64,000 bases of DNA from Pseudomonadota bacterium (GTDB lineage: Bacteria; Pseudomonadota; Alphaproteobacteria; Rhizobiales; Xanthobacteraceae). Where the stretch lies: NCBI GenBank assembly GCA_023435725.1, contig JAEYRD010000237.1:1-64000 (forward strand), written 5' to 3'. Position numbers and translations under genes: made by a program. The notes under the pieces are model-generated. The model had not been told where the DNA came from, ran no database searches, and saw only the letters and a list, made by a program, of their open reading frames with translations. How positions within the stretch are numbered: position 1 is the first letter of the stretch; the number at the start of each line of letters is the position of its first letter. Below, in pieces: positions 32,956-42,432 of the stretch.

Positions 32956-34098
32956 ATGCGTCCGGCGTTCAAGATGACTTCGATCGCTCTCGTCTCGACT
33001 GCGACGCTGCTCGGCCTTATCTGCCCGGGCAATGCGCAATCCAAGAGCGACGATCCGATCAAGGTCGGCGTGATCCTTCCCCTGACCGGCGCTGGGGCAG
33101 GTCTTGGCATTCCGGCGCGCAACGGTATCGCTCTGGCCGAAAAGCACATCAACGCAGCCGGCGGGATCAGCGGTCGCAAAGTCAAGCTGATCATTGAAGA
33201 TGATACGACCAATCCAGACACCTCGCTCAGCAAGGCCAACGGTCTGATCTTCAGCGAAAAGGTGGTGGCCTTGCTCGGGCCGATCCAGACCGCGAACACC
33301 GTCGCGATCGGCGGCGTCTCGGCGCCGATCAAAATGCCGCAGATCGCATTCAACGGTCTTGGCCCTGCGATCGAGCGCGAGCGCAAGTGCGTGTTCCATG
33401 CAGCTCCGCCGCAGAATCAAAATGCCAAGGCGATGCTGGAATATGCCAAATCGATCGGCGTCAAGAACGCGGCAGCGCTCTTCGACTCCGGCTATGGCAC
33501 GGTGGTTTGGAACGAATTGTCGAAATATGCCGATAGTTACGGCGTCAAGTTTGCGGTGACCGAGAAGTTCGAGATCGCTGCGACCGATACGACGCCGCAG
33601 GCCGCAAAGATCCGCGCCGCCCGACCCGACGCAATCTTCATCATTGGTGTGACAGGTGTCCCGGTGCGCGCCATTCGCCAGCTCCAGATGAATCAGCCGA
33701 TCATCTCCGCGATCGGGCAGGCGACCTACGAGATCGTCAAGAGCATGGGCGACGCCGCTGAAGGCGTGACCTTCCCTGAATTCCTGGTGCCAGAGGATCC
33801 CCTGCCACACCAAAAGGCATTCGTCGAGGCTTACAGGCAGGAATATGGGCGCAACCCGAAATCCACTGAGGCGATGGGCTACGACTCGCTCCAGGTGATC
33901 GCCAAGGCACTTGCCAAGGTCGGCCCCGAGGCCGGCAACGAGGCGATCTGCGAAGCGATCCGCGGTCCGTTCTCCGGCGTCACCACAAACTACGATTTCA
34001 GCGCCGACGACATGACGGGCATCAAGCTCTCGGACTTCACCTACTCGAAGCTCGTCAACGGTCAGTTCACCCGCATTCCCTTCAGGGTCGCGCAGTAG
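32956..34098 (+). CDS. ABC transporter substrate-binding protein, branched-chain amino-acid type (system 2)
   Basis: 380 aa from the ATG at 32956 with GGAGA about 10 bp upstream; the in-frame GTG at 32917 gives an unlikely leader. Signal peptide up to about residue 28 (LLGLICPGNAQS). The mature part has VGVILPLTGAGAGLGIPARNG, the LivK-type opening, and KSTEAMGYDSLQVIAKAL. It binds the substrate of the second importer in the periplasm. It differs clearly from the system 1 protein, so the two importers probably take up different ligands. Confidence 0.88.
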   Translation: MRPAFKMTSIALVSTATLLGLICPGNAQSKSDDPIKVGVILPLTGAGAGLGIPARNGIALAEKHINAAGGISGRKVKLIIEDDTTNPDTSLSKANGLIFSEKVVALLGPIQTANTVAIGGVSAPIKMPQIAFNGLGPAIERERKCVFHAAPPQNQNAKAMLEYAKSIGVKNAAALFDSGYGTVVWNELSKYADSYGVKFAVTEKFEIAATDTTPQAAKIRAARPDAIFIIGVTGVPVRAIRQLQMNQPIISAIGQATYEIVKSMGDAAEGVTFPEFLVPEDPLPHQKAFVEAYRQEYGRNPKSTEAMGYDSLQVIAKALAKVGPEAGNEAICEAIRGPFSGVTTNYDFSADDMTGIKLSDFTYSKLVNGQFTRIPFRVAQ

Positions 34099-34168
34099 TC
34101 GCGCTCGATCCGAGGTTACTTGTATCGCCGGCGGGCCGAGTCCCACTGCCGGAGTAACGGAGCCAATT

Positions 34169-35056
34169 TTGTTGCTTGGCCTTCTCTCCCAGTCGATGCT
34201 GTCGGGCATCACCAACGGGCTGATCTATGCGCTCGTCGGCTTCGGTATCGCCGCGATCTTCCGTGGTTCCCACATCGCCAACGTGATGCAGGGCGAGTTC
34301 AGTGTGGTCGGCGCCGTGATCGTCGACGTCCTGCTCGCTCAGCTCGGCTGGCCGTACTGGCTGGCGGCTATCGCCGGCTGCCTGAGCGGGATTGCTCTGG
34401 GCGCGTTCCTCGACGTCGTCTTCATCCGGCGTCTGGTGGCGCAGCATGCGCCGGAGGACAGCTACCTGCTGTTCACGATCGGCGTCAGCATCACGATCTC
34501 GGCGACGGTGCTGTTCCTGTTCGGCCGCGAGAGCCATCTGCTGCCGCCGATCGGTACGGGCCAGGTCTTCATTGTGCTCGACGCCGTGCTGCAGGAGCAC
34601 GCGCTTTGGCTGATCGGGATCAGCGTACTGCTCATGATCGGACTGCGTTACTTCTACCGCCACACCTCGATCGGCATGAAGATGAGCGCGGCCTCGATCG
34701 ATGCTGATGGCGCAGCGACCATCGGCATCGACGTACGTAAGATGCGGACGCTGACCTTCGTGCTCGGAGGACTGCTGGGCGCAATTGCGGGCATCCTGAT
34801 CTCCCCGATCATCCCGGTCGGCTACATGGTCGGCCTGCCGCTGACGCTCAAGGGATTTTCGGCCGCGATCCTTGGCGGGCTTACCAATCCGCTTGGTGCG
34901 GTGGCGGGCGGACTCACGATCGGTGTGATCGAGGCGCTGGTCATCATGGAGATGTCATCGGCCTACAAGGATGTCGTGACCTTCAGCGTGCTGATCCTGA
35001 TCATGGTCGTGATGCCGCGCGGCCTGCTTGGCCGTGCAGGGCGGGCGGGAGGCTGA
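34169..35056 (+). CDS. LivH-type ABC permease (system 2)
   Basis: 295 aa from a TTG at 34169, placed 7 bp after GGAG; no ATG fits. GITNGLIYALVGFGIAAIFRG at the N terminus and ILGGLTNPLGAVAGGLTIG near the C terminus are LivH features. About eight membrane segments. It works with the LivM-type protein that follows. Confidence 0.87.
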   Translation: MLLGLLSQSMLSGITNGLIYALVGFGIAAIFRGSHIANVMQGEFSVVGAVIVDVLLAQLGWPYWLAAIAGCLSGIALGAFLDVVFIRRLVAQHAPEDSYLLFTIGVSITISATVLFLFGRESHLLPPIGTGQVFIVLDAVLQEHALWLIGISVLLMIGLRYFYRHTSIGMKMSAASIDADGAATIGIDVRKMRTLTFVLGGLLGAIAGILISPIIPVGYMVGLPLTLKGFSAAILGGLTNPLGAVAGGLTIGVIEALVIMEMSSAYKDVVTFSVLILIMVVMPRGLLGRAGRAGG

Positions 35057-35060
35057 GGTG

Positions 35061-36008
35061 ATGCCCCGATCCTTGCTCGTTCTGGTGATTTGCGCGCTCG
35101 TCGCGGCCATGATCCTGCCGCCGTTCCTGCCGCGCAACATCGTCGATCTGCTCGTCTTCACCTGCATCTATTCGATCGCGGGGCTCGGTGTCGGCCTGCT
35201 GCTCGGCCAATGCGGCATCGCCAATCTCGGCCAGAGCGTGTTCTACGCGCTCGGGGCCTATGCGACCGCCTGCATCACGGTGACGCTCGGCTCGAGCTCG
35301 CTTCTCGGGTTTGTGGTCGGCATCGTGGTCTCGGCCCTGGTGGCGTTGGTCATCGGCTGGCCGGTGCTGCGCCTGACCGGGCATTTTCTGGCGCTGGCAA
35401 CGTTGGCGCTCGGAATCATCGCCAATGCGATCTTCTACGAATGGGACTGGCTGACCCATGGTTCGCTCGGCTTCGGCGGCATTCCCAAGCTCAGCATCTT
35501 CGGCGTCGCGCTCGATACGCCACTGCGCTTCTACTATCTGGTCGCCGCCGTGTTGCTGTTGTGCCTGTGGCTCGCCAGCAACTTGATCGACAGCCGCACA
35601 GGGCTGATGCTGCGCGCCATGCGCGACGCGCCCGAGGCCGCGATCAGCCTCGGCGTCAATCGGCAGTGGCTGCGCACGCGGATCTTCGTTCTGAATGCTG
35701 TCCTCGGCAGTCTGGCGGGGAGCCTGTTCGCCCACTACGGCTCCTTCGTCAACGTGCAGAGCTTCGGCATCGAGAAGGCAATCAGCTTCCTGATCATCCC
35801 GGTACTCGGCGGCGTCTCCTCGCTGCCGGGGGTCGTGATCGGCGCGCTGTTCATCACGCTGGTGCCGGAGGTGCTGGCGCGATTGGGCAACGTGCACCAG
35901 ATATTGTTCGGAGCGACCCTGATGGCGGTGGTGGTGCTGATGCCATCGGGCCTGACCGGCGGCTTCGAGCGTCTCTCCCGCTATCTCGGATCGGGGCGGC
36001 AATCATGA
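35061..36008 (+). CDS. LivM-type ABC permease (system 2)
   Basis: 315 aa from the ATG at 35061 following GGAGGCTGAGGTG; the frame is open further upstream over the end of livH. CIYSIAGLGVGLLLGQCGIA is the usual LivM N-terminal region, and IPVLGGVSSLPGVVIGALF lies near the C terminus. Nine or so hydrophobic segments. It overlaps the ATPase gene by 4 bp. Confidence 0.87.
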   Translation: MPRSLLVLVICALVAAMILPPFLPRNIVDLLVFTCIYSIAGLGVGLLLGQCGIANLGQSVFYALGAYATACITVTLGSSSLLGFVVGIVVSALVALVIGWPVLRLTGHFLALATLALGIIANAIFYEWDWLTHGSLGFGGIPKLSIFGVALDTPLRFYYLVAAVLLLCLWLASNLIDSRTGLMLRAMRDAPEAAISLGVNRQWLRTRIFVLNAVLGSLAGSLFAHYGSFVNVQSFGIEKAISFLIIPVLGGVSSLPGVVIGALFITLVPEVLARLGNVHQILFGATLMAVVVLMPSGLTGGFERLSRYLGSGRQS

Positions 36009-36769
36009 CCGCGACCGCTCCGATCCTGAATATCGAGAATGTCGGACACGCCTTCGGCGGCTTCACCGTGCTGACCGATGTCGAGTTCGCGGTACCCAAA
36101 GGTGAGATCGTCGGCCTGATCGGGCCGAACGGTTCGGGCAAGACGACACTGTTCAACATTATCTCCGGCTATGTCCGGCATCGCTCCGGCCGCATCGTCT
36201 ACGCCGGACACGAGCTGAAGCAGCAGACCGTCCAGCAGCGCTGCTATGCTGGAATGGTCCGCACGTTCCAGACCCCGCTGGTGTTCGAGCAGATGACCGT
36301 GCTGGAAAACGTGATGGTCGGCTGCAGCAAGACCACGGCGAGCGGCATGGTTGAGGGCCTGTTCCGCCTGCCGCGCGCCCGACGCGAGGTCGCCGAAATG
36401 CGGGAGAAAGCGGCGCTCCTCTGCGAGAAATTCTCGCTTGCCGCGGTGCGCAGCCAGCTCGCCTGCAGCCTGTCGGCCGGGCAGAGGCGCATCCTCGAGA
36501 TCGCCCGCGCGGTGGCCGGCGAGCCGAAGCTCCTGCTGCTCGACGAGCCTTCATCGGGCCTCAACCCCGATGAGATCGAGGAGCTCAGCCGGTCGATTCG
36601 CGCGCTGAACGGAAGCGGGCTCAGCATCCTCCTGGTGTCGCACGACATGGACCTGATGAACGTCGCAGGTAACGTGCACGTCCTCTATTTCGGCCGCATC
36701 ATCGCCAGCGGAGGCATGGACGCGATCCAGGCCAACGCGCAAGTGCGCGAAGCCTATTTCGGGAGCTGA
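36005..36769 (+). CDS. LivG-type ABC ATPase (system 2)
   Basis: 254 aa from the ATG at 36005 (ATGA overlap). Walker A GPNGSGKTTLFN, signature SLSAGQRRILEIARA, Walker B LLLLDEPSSGLNP and the H-loop VSHDMDLMN are present. Unlike its counterpart in system 1, the signature keeps the G-Q pair. It pairs with the LivF protein encoded 3 bp downstream. Confidence 0.88.
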   Translation: MTATAPILNIENVGHAFGGFTVLTDVEFAVPKGEIVGLIGPNGSGKTTLFNIISGYVRHRSGRIVYAGHELKQQTVQQRCYAGMVRTFQTPLVFEQMTVLENVMVGCSKTTASGMVEGLFRLPRARREVAEMREKAALLCEKFSLAAVRSQLACSLSAGQRRILEIARAVAGEPKLLLLDEPSSGLNPDEIEELSRSIRALNGSGLSILLVSHDMDLMNVAGNVHVLYFGRIIASGGMDAIQANAQVREAYFGS

Positions 36770-36772
36770 CCC

Positions 36773-37558
36773 ATGCTGTCGGTCAAATCCCTCAGATCAG
36801 GCTACGGCACGCTGGCGGTGCTGCACGATATCTCCCTGCATATCAGCGCCGGCGAGGCGGTCGCGATCATCGGCGCCAACGGTGCCGGCAAGACGACGCT
36901 GGTGCGCACCATCGCGGGCCTCAATCGGTCGATGCAGGGGACAATCGAGATGAACAACGCTGATCTCACATGTTTGGCTGCGCATGAGCGCCCGGCATAC
37001 GGCATCGCGACACTGCTGGAGAACCGCCACCTGTTCGGGGAGTTCACCATTCGTGAAAATCTGAGACTTGCGGAGGAGGCGGGCAGCAAGCTTCGCGCCG
37101 GAAGGACAAAGTTCACGTGGAAGGACATCTGCGGGCTGTTTCCGATGATCGCGGAGCGACGCGATACGCGCGTGGAGTTGTTGAGCGGCGGTCAGCAGCA
37201 AATGGTCGCTATCGCCCGCTGCCTGCTGCTGCAGCCGGATCTTCTCATTCTTGACGAACCGTCGACGGGCCTCGCGCCGAAAGTGGTCAAGGATATTCTC
37301 GAAGTGCTCGGCTCGCTACGCGGGTGCGGCATGGCCATTCTGCTGGTCGAACAGAATGTCGGAATTGCCGCATCTCTCACCGAGCGTGCCTATGTGATGG
37401 CGCTCGGTCGGATCATGCATGAGGTTGCTGGCGACGAGTGGCAGAATTTTGCCGGCGATGAGCGCCTCGCAAGGGCCTATCTCGGCGGCGCGGGCAAGCG
37501 GGCGGGGCAGGATGCGTCCGGCAGCGGTTCGGACAATCTCCAGCGGCTGCTCAACTGA
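36773..37558 (+). CDS. LivF-type ABC ATPase (system 2)
   Basis: 261 aa. Walker A GANGAGKTTLVR, signature LLSGGQQQMVAIARCL, Walker B LLILDEPSTGLAPK and VEQNVGIA are canonical. The C-terminal tail (GKRAGQDASGSGSDNLQRLLN) is longer than usual and looks disordered. It completes the second importer and precedes the molybdenum hydroxylase gene by 27 bp. Confidence 0.88.
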   Translation: MLSVKSLRSGYGTLAVLHDISLHISAGEAVAIIGANGAGKTTLVRTIAGLNRSMQGTIEMNNADLTCLAAHERPAYGIATLLENRHLFGEFTIRENLRLAEEAGSKLRAGRTKFTWKDICGLFPMIAERRDTRVELLSGGQQQMVAIARCLLLQPDLLILDEPSTGLAPKVVKDILEVLGSLRGCGMAILLVEQNVGIAASLTERAYVMALGRIMHEVAGDEWQNFAGDERLARAYLGGAGKRAGQDASGSGSDNLQRLLN

Positions 37559-37585
37559 AGGTCAAGTCAGGGGCTCGAGACGAGA

Positions 37586-39937
37586 ATGGAAAAATTCGGC
37601 ATTGGACAGGCGCTTGCGCGGTTCGAGGATGCACGCCTCCTGCGCGGCGGAGGCAAGTTTCAGGACGACCGCAAGCTGCCCGGACAAGCTTACGCGTTCG
37701 TTCTGCGCTCTCCGCATGCGCATGCGAAGATCGTCAAAGTCGATGCCGAGGCGGCGCGGGCGGTGCCGGGGGTTCTGGCAGTCTATACCGGCGCTGACTA
37801 TGCGAAGGACGGCCTGGGCATGCCGAAGGCGACGATGCCGCGCAAGCGGCCGGATGGCTCGCCGATGTTCGCGCCGCAGCGGCCGGCGATCATGACTGAC
37901 CGCGTCCGTTATGTCGGCGATCCCGTGGCGTTCATCGTCGCCGAGAGCTTGGCGCAGGCCAAGGATGCGGCCGAACTCGTGGCTGTGGATTACGAGATCC
38001 TGCCTTCGACCACGTCGACATACGAATCCGCGCAGCCCGGCGCGCCGCCGGTATGGGATGAGTGTCCCGACAACATCTCCAACATTATCGAGCGCGGCAA
38101 CAAGGCGGCGACCGAAGCGGCGTTCGCCAAGGCTGCACGGATCGTCAGGCGTCGCTACGTGATCTCACGTGTCCATGCGCAATACATGGAGCCGCGCGGA
38201 GCACTCGGCGTCTATGACGATGCCGAAGAGCGCTACACGCTCTATGCCGATTGCCAGTATCCGCACCGCGTCCGCCAGATGTTGGCGAATTCGGTGTTCA
38301 ACATTCCCGAGAGCAAGCTGCGCGTGGTCGCTGGCGACGTCGGCGGCGGCTTCGGCACCAAGGGCTGGCAATATGTCGAGCATCGCCTGGTGCTGTGGGC
38401 CGCGAAGAAGCTCGGTCGCCCGGTGAAGTGGACCTGCGAGCGGTCGGAGGCGATCCTTGCCGACGAGCATGCGCGCGACAGCGTTGGCGACATCGAACTC
38501 GCGCTCGACGCTGACAACAAGTTCATTGGGCTCAGGCTCAACATGATCGCGAATACCGGAGCCTACGTAGGTTCGGATCGCAACCTCCTGGTGCCGGGGT
38601 TGATGATCGGCACGGTGGCGGGCGTCTATCACATCCCCGCGGCCTATACGCTGATCACGCATGTGCTGACCAACACCAGCCCGACCGCGCCCTATCGCGG
38701 GGCGGGCCGGCCCGAGGCCATCTACCTGATCGAACGGCTGATCGACGATGCGGCACGCGAGATCGGTGTCGACCGTATTGAGCTGCGCCGCCGCAACATG
38801 GTCACGCCTGAGCAGATGCCCTATCAGAACCCGCTCGGCTGCTACTACGATTCCGGGGACTTCTTCTCCAACCTCGAGATCGCCCTGCGCGAAGCCGACT
38901 TTGACGGCTTCGAGGCGCGACAGGCGGAATCCACCAGCCGCGGCAAGCTGAGGGGCATCGGCATCGTCAACGCCATCGAGCAATCGGCCTCTCCGGCGCA
39001 ATCGGAATATGCCGAGATCAGGTTCGACACCTCGGGCACCGTGCAGCTCCTGATGGGTACCAAGAACCAGGGGCAGGGCCACGAGACCACCTACAAGCAG
39101 ATCCTGCACGAACGGCTCGGTGTCGACCCGAAGGAGGTCGTGTTCGCTGATGGCGACACCGATCGCATCGCCTTCGGTATGGGCACCAACGGCTCGCGCT
39201 CGACCGTGGTGGGCGGCTCTGCCATCCATTTCGCGGCCGAGAAAATCGTAAACAAGGCGAAGCGGATCGCCGCGCATTTGATGGAGGCCAGTGCCGACGA
39301 TCTCGAATTCGCGGCCGGCAAGTTCACGGTCAAGGGCACCGATAAGTCGATTACGCTGAAGCAAGCAGCGCAGGCAGCCTTCGTTCCGATGCGCCTGCCG
39401 AAAGGATTTGATGGCGGCCTCAATGAGTCCGCGGTCTATGCGCCGGAAAAGGACACGTTCCCCAATGGTTGCCACGTCTGTGAGGTCGAGGTTGATCCCA
39501 ATACCGGGCACGCGCAGATCGTCGCTTATGTGATCGTCGACGACGTCGGCACCGTGATCAATCCGCTGACGCTCAAGGGCCAGATCCATGGCGGTATCAT
39601 GCAGGGCGTCGGTCAGATCCTGATGGAGCAGGTGTACTACGCCCCAGACTCCGGCCAGCTCGTCACGGCGAGCTTCCTCGACTACGCAATGCCGCGATCC
39701 GATGCGCTGGGCGAGATCGTCGTCAAGAGCAACCCGCAGCCGACCAAGCTCAATCCGCTCGGCGCCAAGGGCGCGGGGGAGGCCGGCTGTGTCGGCGCGC
39801 TGCCGGTCGTGATGAACGCGCTGGTCCATGCGCTCGAGCCGCTCGGTGTCGCATCGCTCGAAATGCCCGCAACCTCCAGCCGAATCTGGGAGGCAATCCA
39901 GGCCGCGAAATCAGCCAAATCACGGAGGCCGTCATGA
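37586..39937 (+). CDS. Molybdenum hydroxylase large subunit (xanthine dehydrogenase family, molybdopterin-binding)
   Basis: 783 aa. The two molybdopterin-binding domains show DVGGGFGTKGWQYVEHR, APYRGAGRPEA, NQGQGHETTYKQ and the catalytic Glu732 in GAKGAGEAG. In true CO dehydrogenase the active loop carries a Cys (AYRCSFR); here it reads YRGAGR, so this is an aldehyde or N-heterocycle hydroxylase type. The enzyme normally needs an FAD subunit and a 2Fe-2S subunit; neither is encoded in this operon. It probably hydroxylates the imported compound using water as oxygen donor. It overlaps the FAH gene by 4 bp. Confidence 0.92.
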   Translation: MEKFGIGQALARFEDARLLRGGGKFQDDRKLPGQAYAFVLRSPHAHAKIVKVDAEAARAVPGVLAVYTGADYAKDGLGMPKATMPRKRPDGSPMFAPQRPAIMTDRVRYVGDPVAFIVAESLAQAKDAAELVAVDYEILPSTTSTYESAQPGAPPVWDECPDNISNIIERGNKAATEAAFAKAARIVRRRYVISRVHAQYMEPRGALGVYDDAEERYTLYADCQYPHRVRQMLANSVFNIPESKLRVVAGDVGGGFGTKGWQYVEHRLVLWAAKKLGRPVKWTCERSEAILADEHARDSVGDIELALDADNKFIGLRLNMIANTGAYVGSDRNLLVPGLMIGTVAGVYHIPAAYTLITHVLTNTSPTAPYRGAGRPEAIYLIERLIDDAAREIGVDRIELRRRNMVTPEQMPYQNPLGCYYDSGDFFSNLEIALREADFDGFEARQAESTSRGKLRGIGIVNAIEQSASPAQSEYAEIRFDTSGTVQLLMGTKNQGQGHETTYKQILHERLGVDPKEVVFADGDTDRIAFGMGTNGSRSTVVGGSAIHFAAEKIVNKAKRIAAHLMEASADDLEFAAGKFTVKGTDKSITLKQAAQAAFVPMRLPKGFDGGLNESAVYAPEKDTFPNGCHVCEVEVDPNTGHAQIVAYVIVDDVGTVINPLTLKGQIHGGIMQGVGQILMEQVYYAPDSGQLVTASFLDYAMPRSDALGEIVVKSNPQPTKLNPLGAKGAGEAGCVGALPVVMNALVHALEPLGVASLEMPATSSRIWEAIQAAKSAKSRRPS

Positions 39938-40812
39938 CGCCGCTCGATGGACCACGCCGCGAACGGCGGCAGGTGCTGCATGGCGGCGCCCGCGGCTGGG
40001 CGACGCCGGAAGGCGACCAGCTCCGGCTCGACGACGGCCGGCTGGTCGAAACCAGCGACGTCGTGCATTTGCCGCCCTGCAGCCCGACCAAGATCCTCTG
40101 CGTACACACCAACTACATGTCGCGGATCTACGAGATCGGCGGCACGCACGATCGGCCGGTCGTTCCGACCTATTTCCAGAAGCCGCTGACCGCGCTGAAT
40201 GGCCACGGTGCCGAGCTCCGGCTGCCTGAGGGCTACAAGTTCCTCAACTATGAGGGCGAGCTTGCAGCGATCGTCGGCCGTCCGATGCGCAACGTCACGT
40301 CGGGCGAAGTGTGGGACCACATCGCGGGTTTCACGGTCGCCAACGACGTAACCATCCATGATCTGCGTGACGCTGACATGAACTCGATGCTGCGCGTGAA
40401 GGGCGCGGACGGCCTCTGTCCGCTTGGACCCGGCATCGTCTGGGGCGTCGATGTGCGCGCCGCCCAGCTCCGGACCTGGCTGAATGGTGAGCTGGTCCAG
40501 GAAGGCGACATCGCAGAGCAGGTGTTCGGACTTGATGAGCTGGTGGCCGATCTCGCGCGCCACATCACGCTCGATGTCGGCGACGTGATCCTGACCGGTA
40601 CGCCGGCCAATTCGCGGCCGATGAAGGCCGGCGATGTCGTCGAGGTCGAGGTGACGGGCGTTGGCCGCTTGAGGAATGTCGTGGTGGCAACGCCGGCGCC
40701 GCGTGCCGGCATCGGCAGCCAGCCGCAGGACAACGCCGGTGTTCGCAAGATTTCGCTCGGTAATGACGAGCGCCTGGCGTCGCATCTGACGCGAACCAAG
40801 AACCAAGTCTGA
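39934..40812 (+). CDS. FAH-family hydrolase/isomerase (HpaG-like)
   Basis: 292 aa, ATGA overlap with the molybdenum hydroxylase. The FAH domain (about 50-250) carries metal ligands in NYEGELAAIVG and FTVANDVTIHDLR and the typical DVILTGTPANSRPMKAGD turn. It resembles the decarboxylase/isomerase HpaG of homoprotocatechuate degradation, which handles ring-cleavage products, more than the FAH-family protein at 4049-4891. A C-terminal extension of about 40 residues is polar. It suggests that the pathway leads to an open-chain keto-acid. Confidence 0.87.
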   Translation: MTPLDGPRRERRQVLHGGARGWATPEGDQLRLDDGRLVETSDVVHLPPCSPTKILCVHTNYMSRIYEIGGTHDRPVVPTYFQKPLTALNGHGAELRLPEGYKFLNYEGELAAIVGRPMRNVTSGEVWDHIAGFTVANDVTIHDLRDADMNSMLRVKGADGLCPLGPGIVWGVDVRAAQLRTWLNGELVQEGDIAEQVFGLDELVADLARHITLDVGDVILTGTPANSRPMKAGDVVEVEVTGVGRLRNVVVATPAPRAGIGSQPQDNAGVRKISLGNDERLASHLTRTKNQV

Positions 40813-40822
40813 AGGGGGAAGC

Positions 40823-41602
40823 ATGGATCTCGGTATCACCGGTCGCAAGGCGATCATTTGCGCTTCGTCGCGTGGGCTCGGAGAGGCCTGCGCCACGGCG
40901 CTGGCGCGGGAAGGCGCTCTGGTCGTCATCAATGGGCGCAATCAGGCGGGTCTGGATGCATGCGCCGCGCGTATCGAGAAGGCGACCGGGCATCGCCCGA
41001 AGACGGCGACCGGCGACATCGCGACGGAAGCAGGGCGCACAGCCCTGATTGCAGCCTGTCCGGATGCCGACATCCTCGTCAACAACAATGCCGGGCCGCC
41101 GCCCGGCCAGTTCGAGAACTGGGACCGTCCGGCCTGGCTCAGCGCGCTCGACAACAACATGCTGGCGCCGATCTTCATGATCCAGGCGCTCCTGCCGGGC
41201 ATGCGCCAGCGCAAGTTCGGACGCGTCCTCAACATTACCTCCGCCATGGTCAAGTCGCCGCGCGCGATGATGGGTCTGTCGACCGCGGCGCGAACCGGCC
41301 TGACGGCACTTTGCAAGTCGATTTCTCACGACATCGCACCCGATAATGTCACGATCAATAATCTGCTGCCCGAGCGTATCGACACCGGCCGCCAGCGCTT
41401 CATGGCCGAGCGCATCATGAGTGAGCAGGGCGTTACGATGGAGGAGGCACGGCGCCAGATCGCCGCGACGATTTCTGCCAAACGTTTCGGCCTACCGGGC
41501 GAATTCGCCGATGCCTGCGCGTTCCTGTGTTCGGCGCAGGCCGGCTTCATCTCGGGTCAGAATCTGCAGCTCGACGGCGGCTCGTATGAGGGGTTGGTCT
41601 GA
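40823..41602 (+). CDS. SDR-family protein lacking the Tyr-Lys pair (operon 2)
   Basis: 259 aa after GGGGGAAGC. It begins MDLGITGRKAIICASSRGLG and has VNNNAGPPPGQFENW, matching the protein at 7883-8665 in both regions. After the ITSAMVK strand the active-site region reads LSTAARTGL instead of YxxxK. The C terminus FISGQNLQLDGGSYEGLV keeps the SDR fold. Whether it is an active dehydrogenase is unclear. It lies between the FAH-family and NTF2-like genes. Confidence 0.85.
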   Translation: MDLGITGRKAIICASSRGLGEACATALAREGALVVINGRNQAGLDACAARIEKATGHRPKTATGDIATEAGRTALIAACPDADILVNNNAGPPPGQFENWDRPAWLSALDNNMLAPIFMIQALLPGMRQRKFGRVLNITSAMVKSPRAMMGLSTAARTGLTALCKSISHDIAPDNVTINNLLPERIDTGRQRFMAERIMSEQGVTMEEARRQIAATISAKRFGLPGEFADACAFLCSAQAGFISGQNLQLDGGSYEGLV

Positions 41603-41668
41603 TCCGTCTCGCTAGCCGGCGGGTCAGCAGTCGTTACTGAAATCAATCAAACCAAGGGAGAAACAGAA

Positions 41669-42172
41669 ATGACGGCGATGACGATCGATAGCAGTGTTCC
41701 CGACAGTCAGTTGAATCGAGAGCAAATCATCGAACGAAACCTGAAGGCGGTTGAAGCGCATTTCCACAATGAGAATCCAGAATCAGTCGAAGCGGCCATT
41801 GCGCTGTATGGCGACGATATCTCCTGGGAGGGGCCGTCGCGGGGAATCGTCATGACCGACAAGAAAGATATACTGAAGGCCTATCGTGGCATCTTCCGGA
41901 CGGTGTCTATCCACTCGTTTACCACGTTGAGGCGCTTCGCGACTGAGCAGTTTGTGTTCGACGACCAGGTCGGACATGCCACCGTTGTTGGAGACGAGAT
42001 GCCGAACCTTCCGTTTCCCAAGGGAACCGAAATGTCGGTGAGGTTGGCGCATGTTTTCGAAATGAAGGACGGCAAGATCGTCAAGGAAATCGCCTATGAG
42101 ATCTTCCGGGAGAAAGGTGCTCCCAACGCGGTCGACGCAATTCCGGAAGGCTGCCAGGAGGTCCGGTTCTAA
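41669..42172 (+). CDS. NTF2-like / SnoaL-domain protein (operon 2)
   Basis: 167 aa after AAGGGAGAAACAGAA. The NTF2-like fold is indicated by ERNLKAVEAHFHNENPESVE, ISWEGPSRGIVM and VRLAHVFEMKDGKIVKEIAYE. Its family includes SnoaL-type cyclases and isomerases. It is the last gene of operon 2; the stop codon forms the first bases of a palindromic repeat that may end the transcript. Operon 1 also carries an NTF2-like protein, but the two are only distantly alike. Confidence 0.83.
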   Translation: MTAMTIDSSVPDSQLNREQIIERNLKAVEAHFHNENPESVEAAIALYGDDISWEGPSRGIVMTDKKDILKAYRGIFRTVSIHSFTTLRRFATEQFVFDDQVGHATVVGDEMPNLPFPKGTEMSVRLAHVFEMKDGKIVKEIAYEIFREKGAPNAVDAIPEGCQEVRF

Positions 42173-42301
42173 AGCGCGATGAGATAAGGATGAATCGTCA
42201 TCGCGCTTTAGGTTATTGTTTGAGCATGATCTCCGCGCAAACGCATTCCGCGTTTGTCGCGGGGGAAAACCGCTTCACACTTTTCCGCATCATGCTCTAG
42301 G
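42170..42301. repeat. Palindromic repeat type E (two hairpins)
   Basis: TAAAGCGCGATGA (42170-42182) pairs perfectly with TCATCGCGCTTTA (42198-42210). A second pair, GAGCATGAT (42222-42230) and ATCATGCTC (42289-42297), brackets ACCGCTTCACACTTTTCCG, a motif very common in Bradyrhizobium intergenic DNA. It directly follows operon 2 and probably acts as its 3' end. Confidence 0.85.
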
Positions 42302-42432
42302 CTCGACCGGAACTATTGGCAGCAACGAACGAACTTGCGTATTGCTCGTCCCTCCGATCAGATTTGCCTGCCGCGCCGCTCTAAGGGCCGTCAGCCGACG
42401 AAGGGCTGATTTCGTCGGCGCGCTTGCGTCGT

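Noticed and set aside
38165..39829. 554-codon open frame antisense to the molybdenum hydroxylase
   Set aside because: No ribosome site or motif, and codon pattern is the mirror of the sense gene.
37586..39937. Aerobic carbon monoxide dehydrogenase large subunit (CoxL)
   Set aside because: The CoxL active-site Cys loop (AYRCSFR) is absent; the sequence reads YRGAGR, and coxM/coxS are missing.
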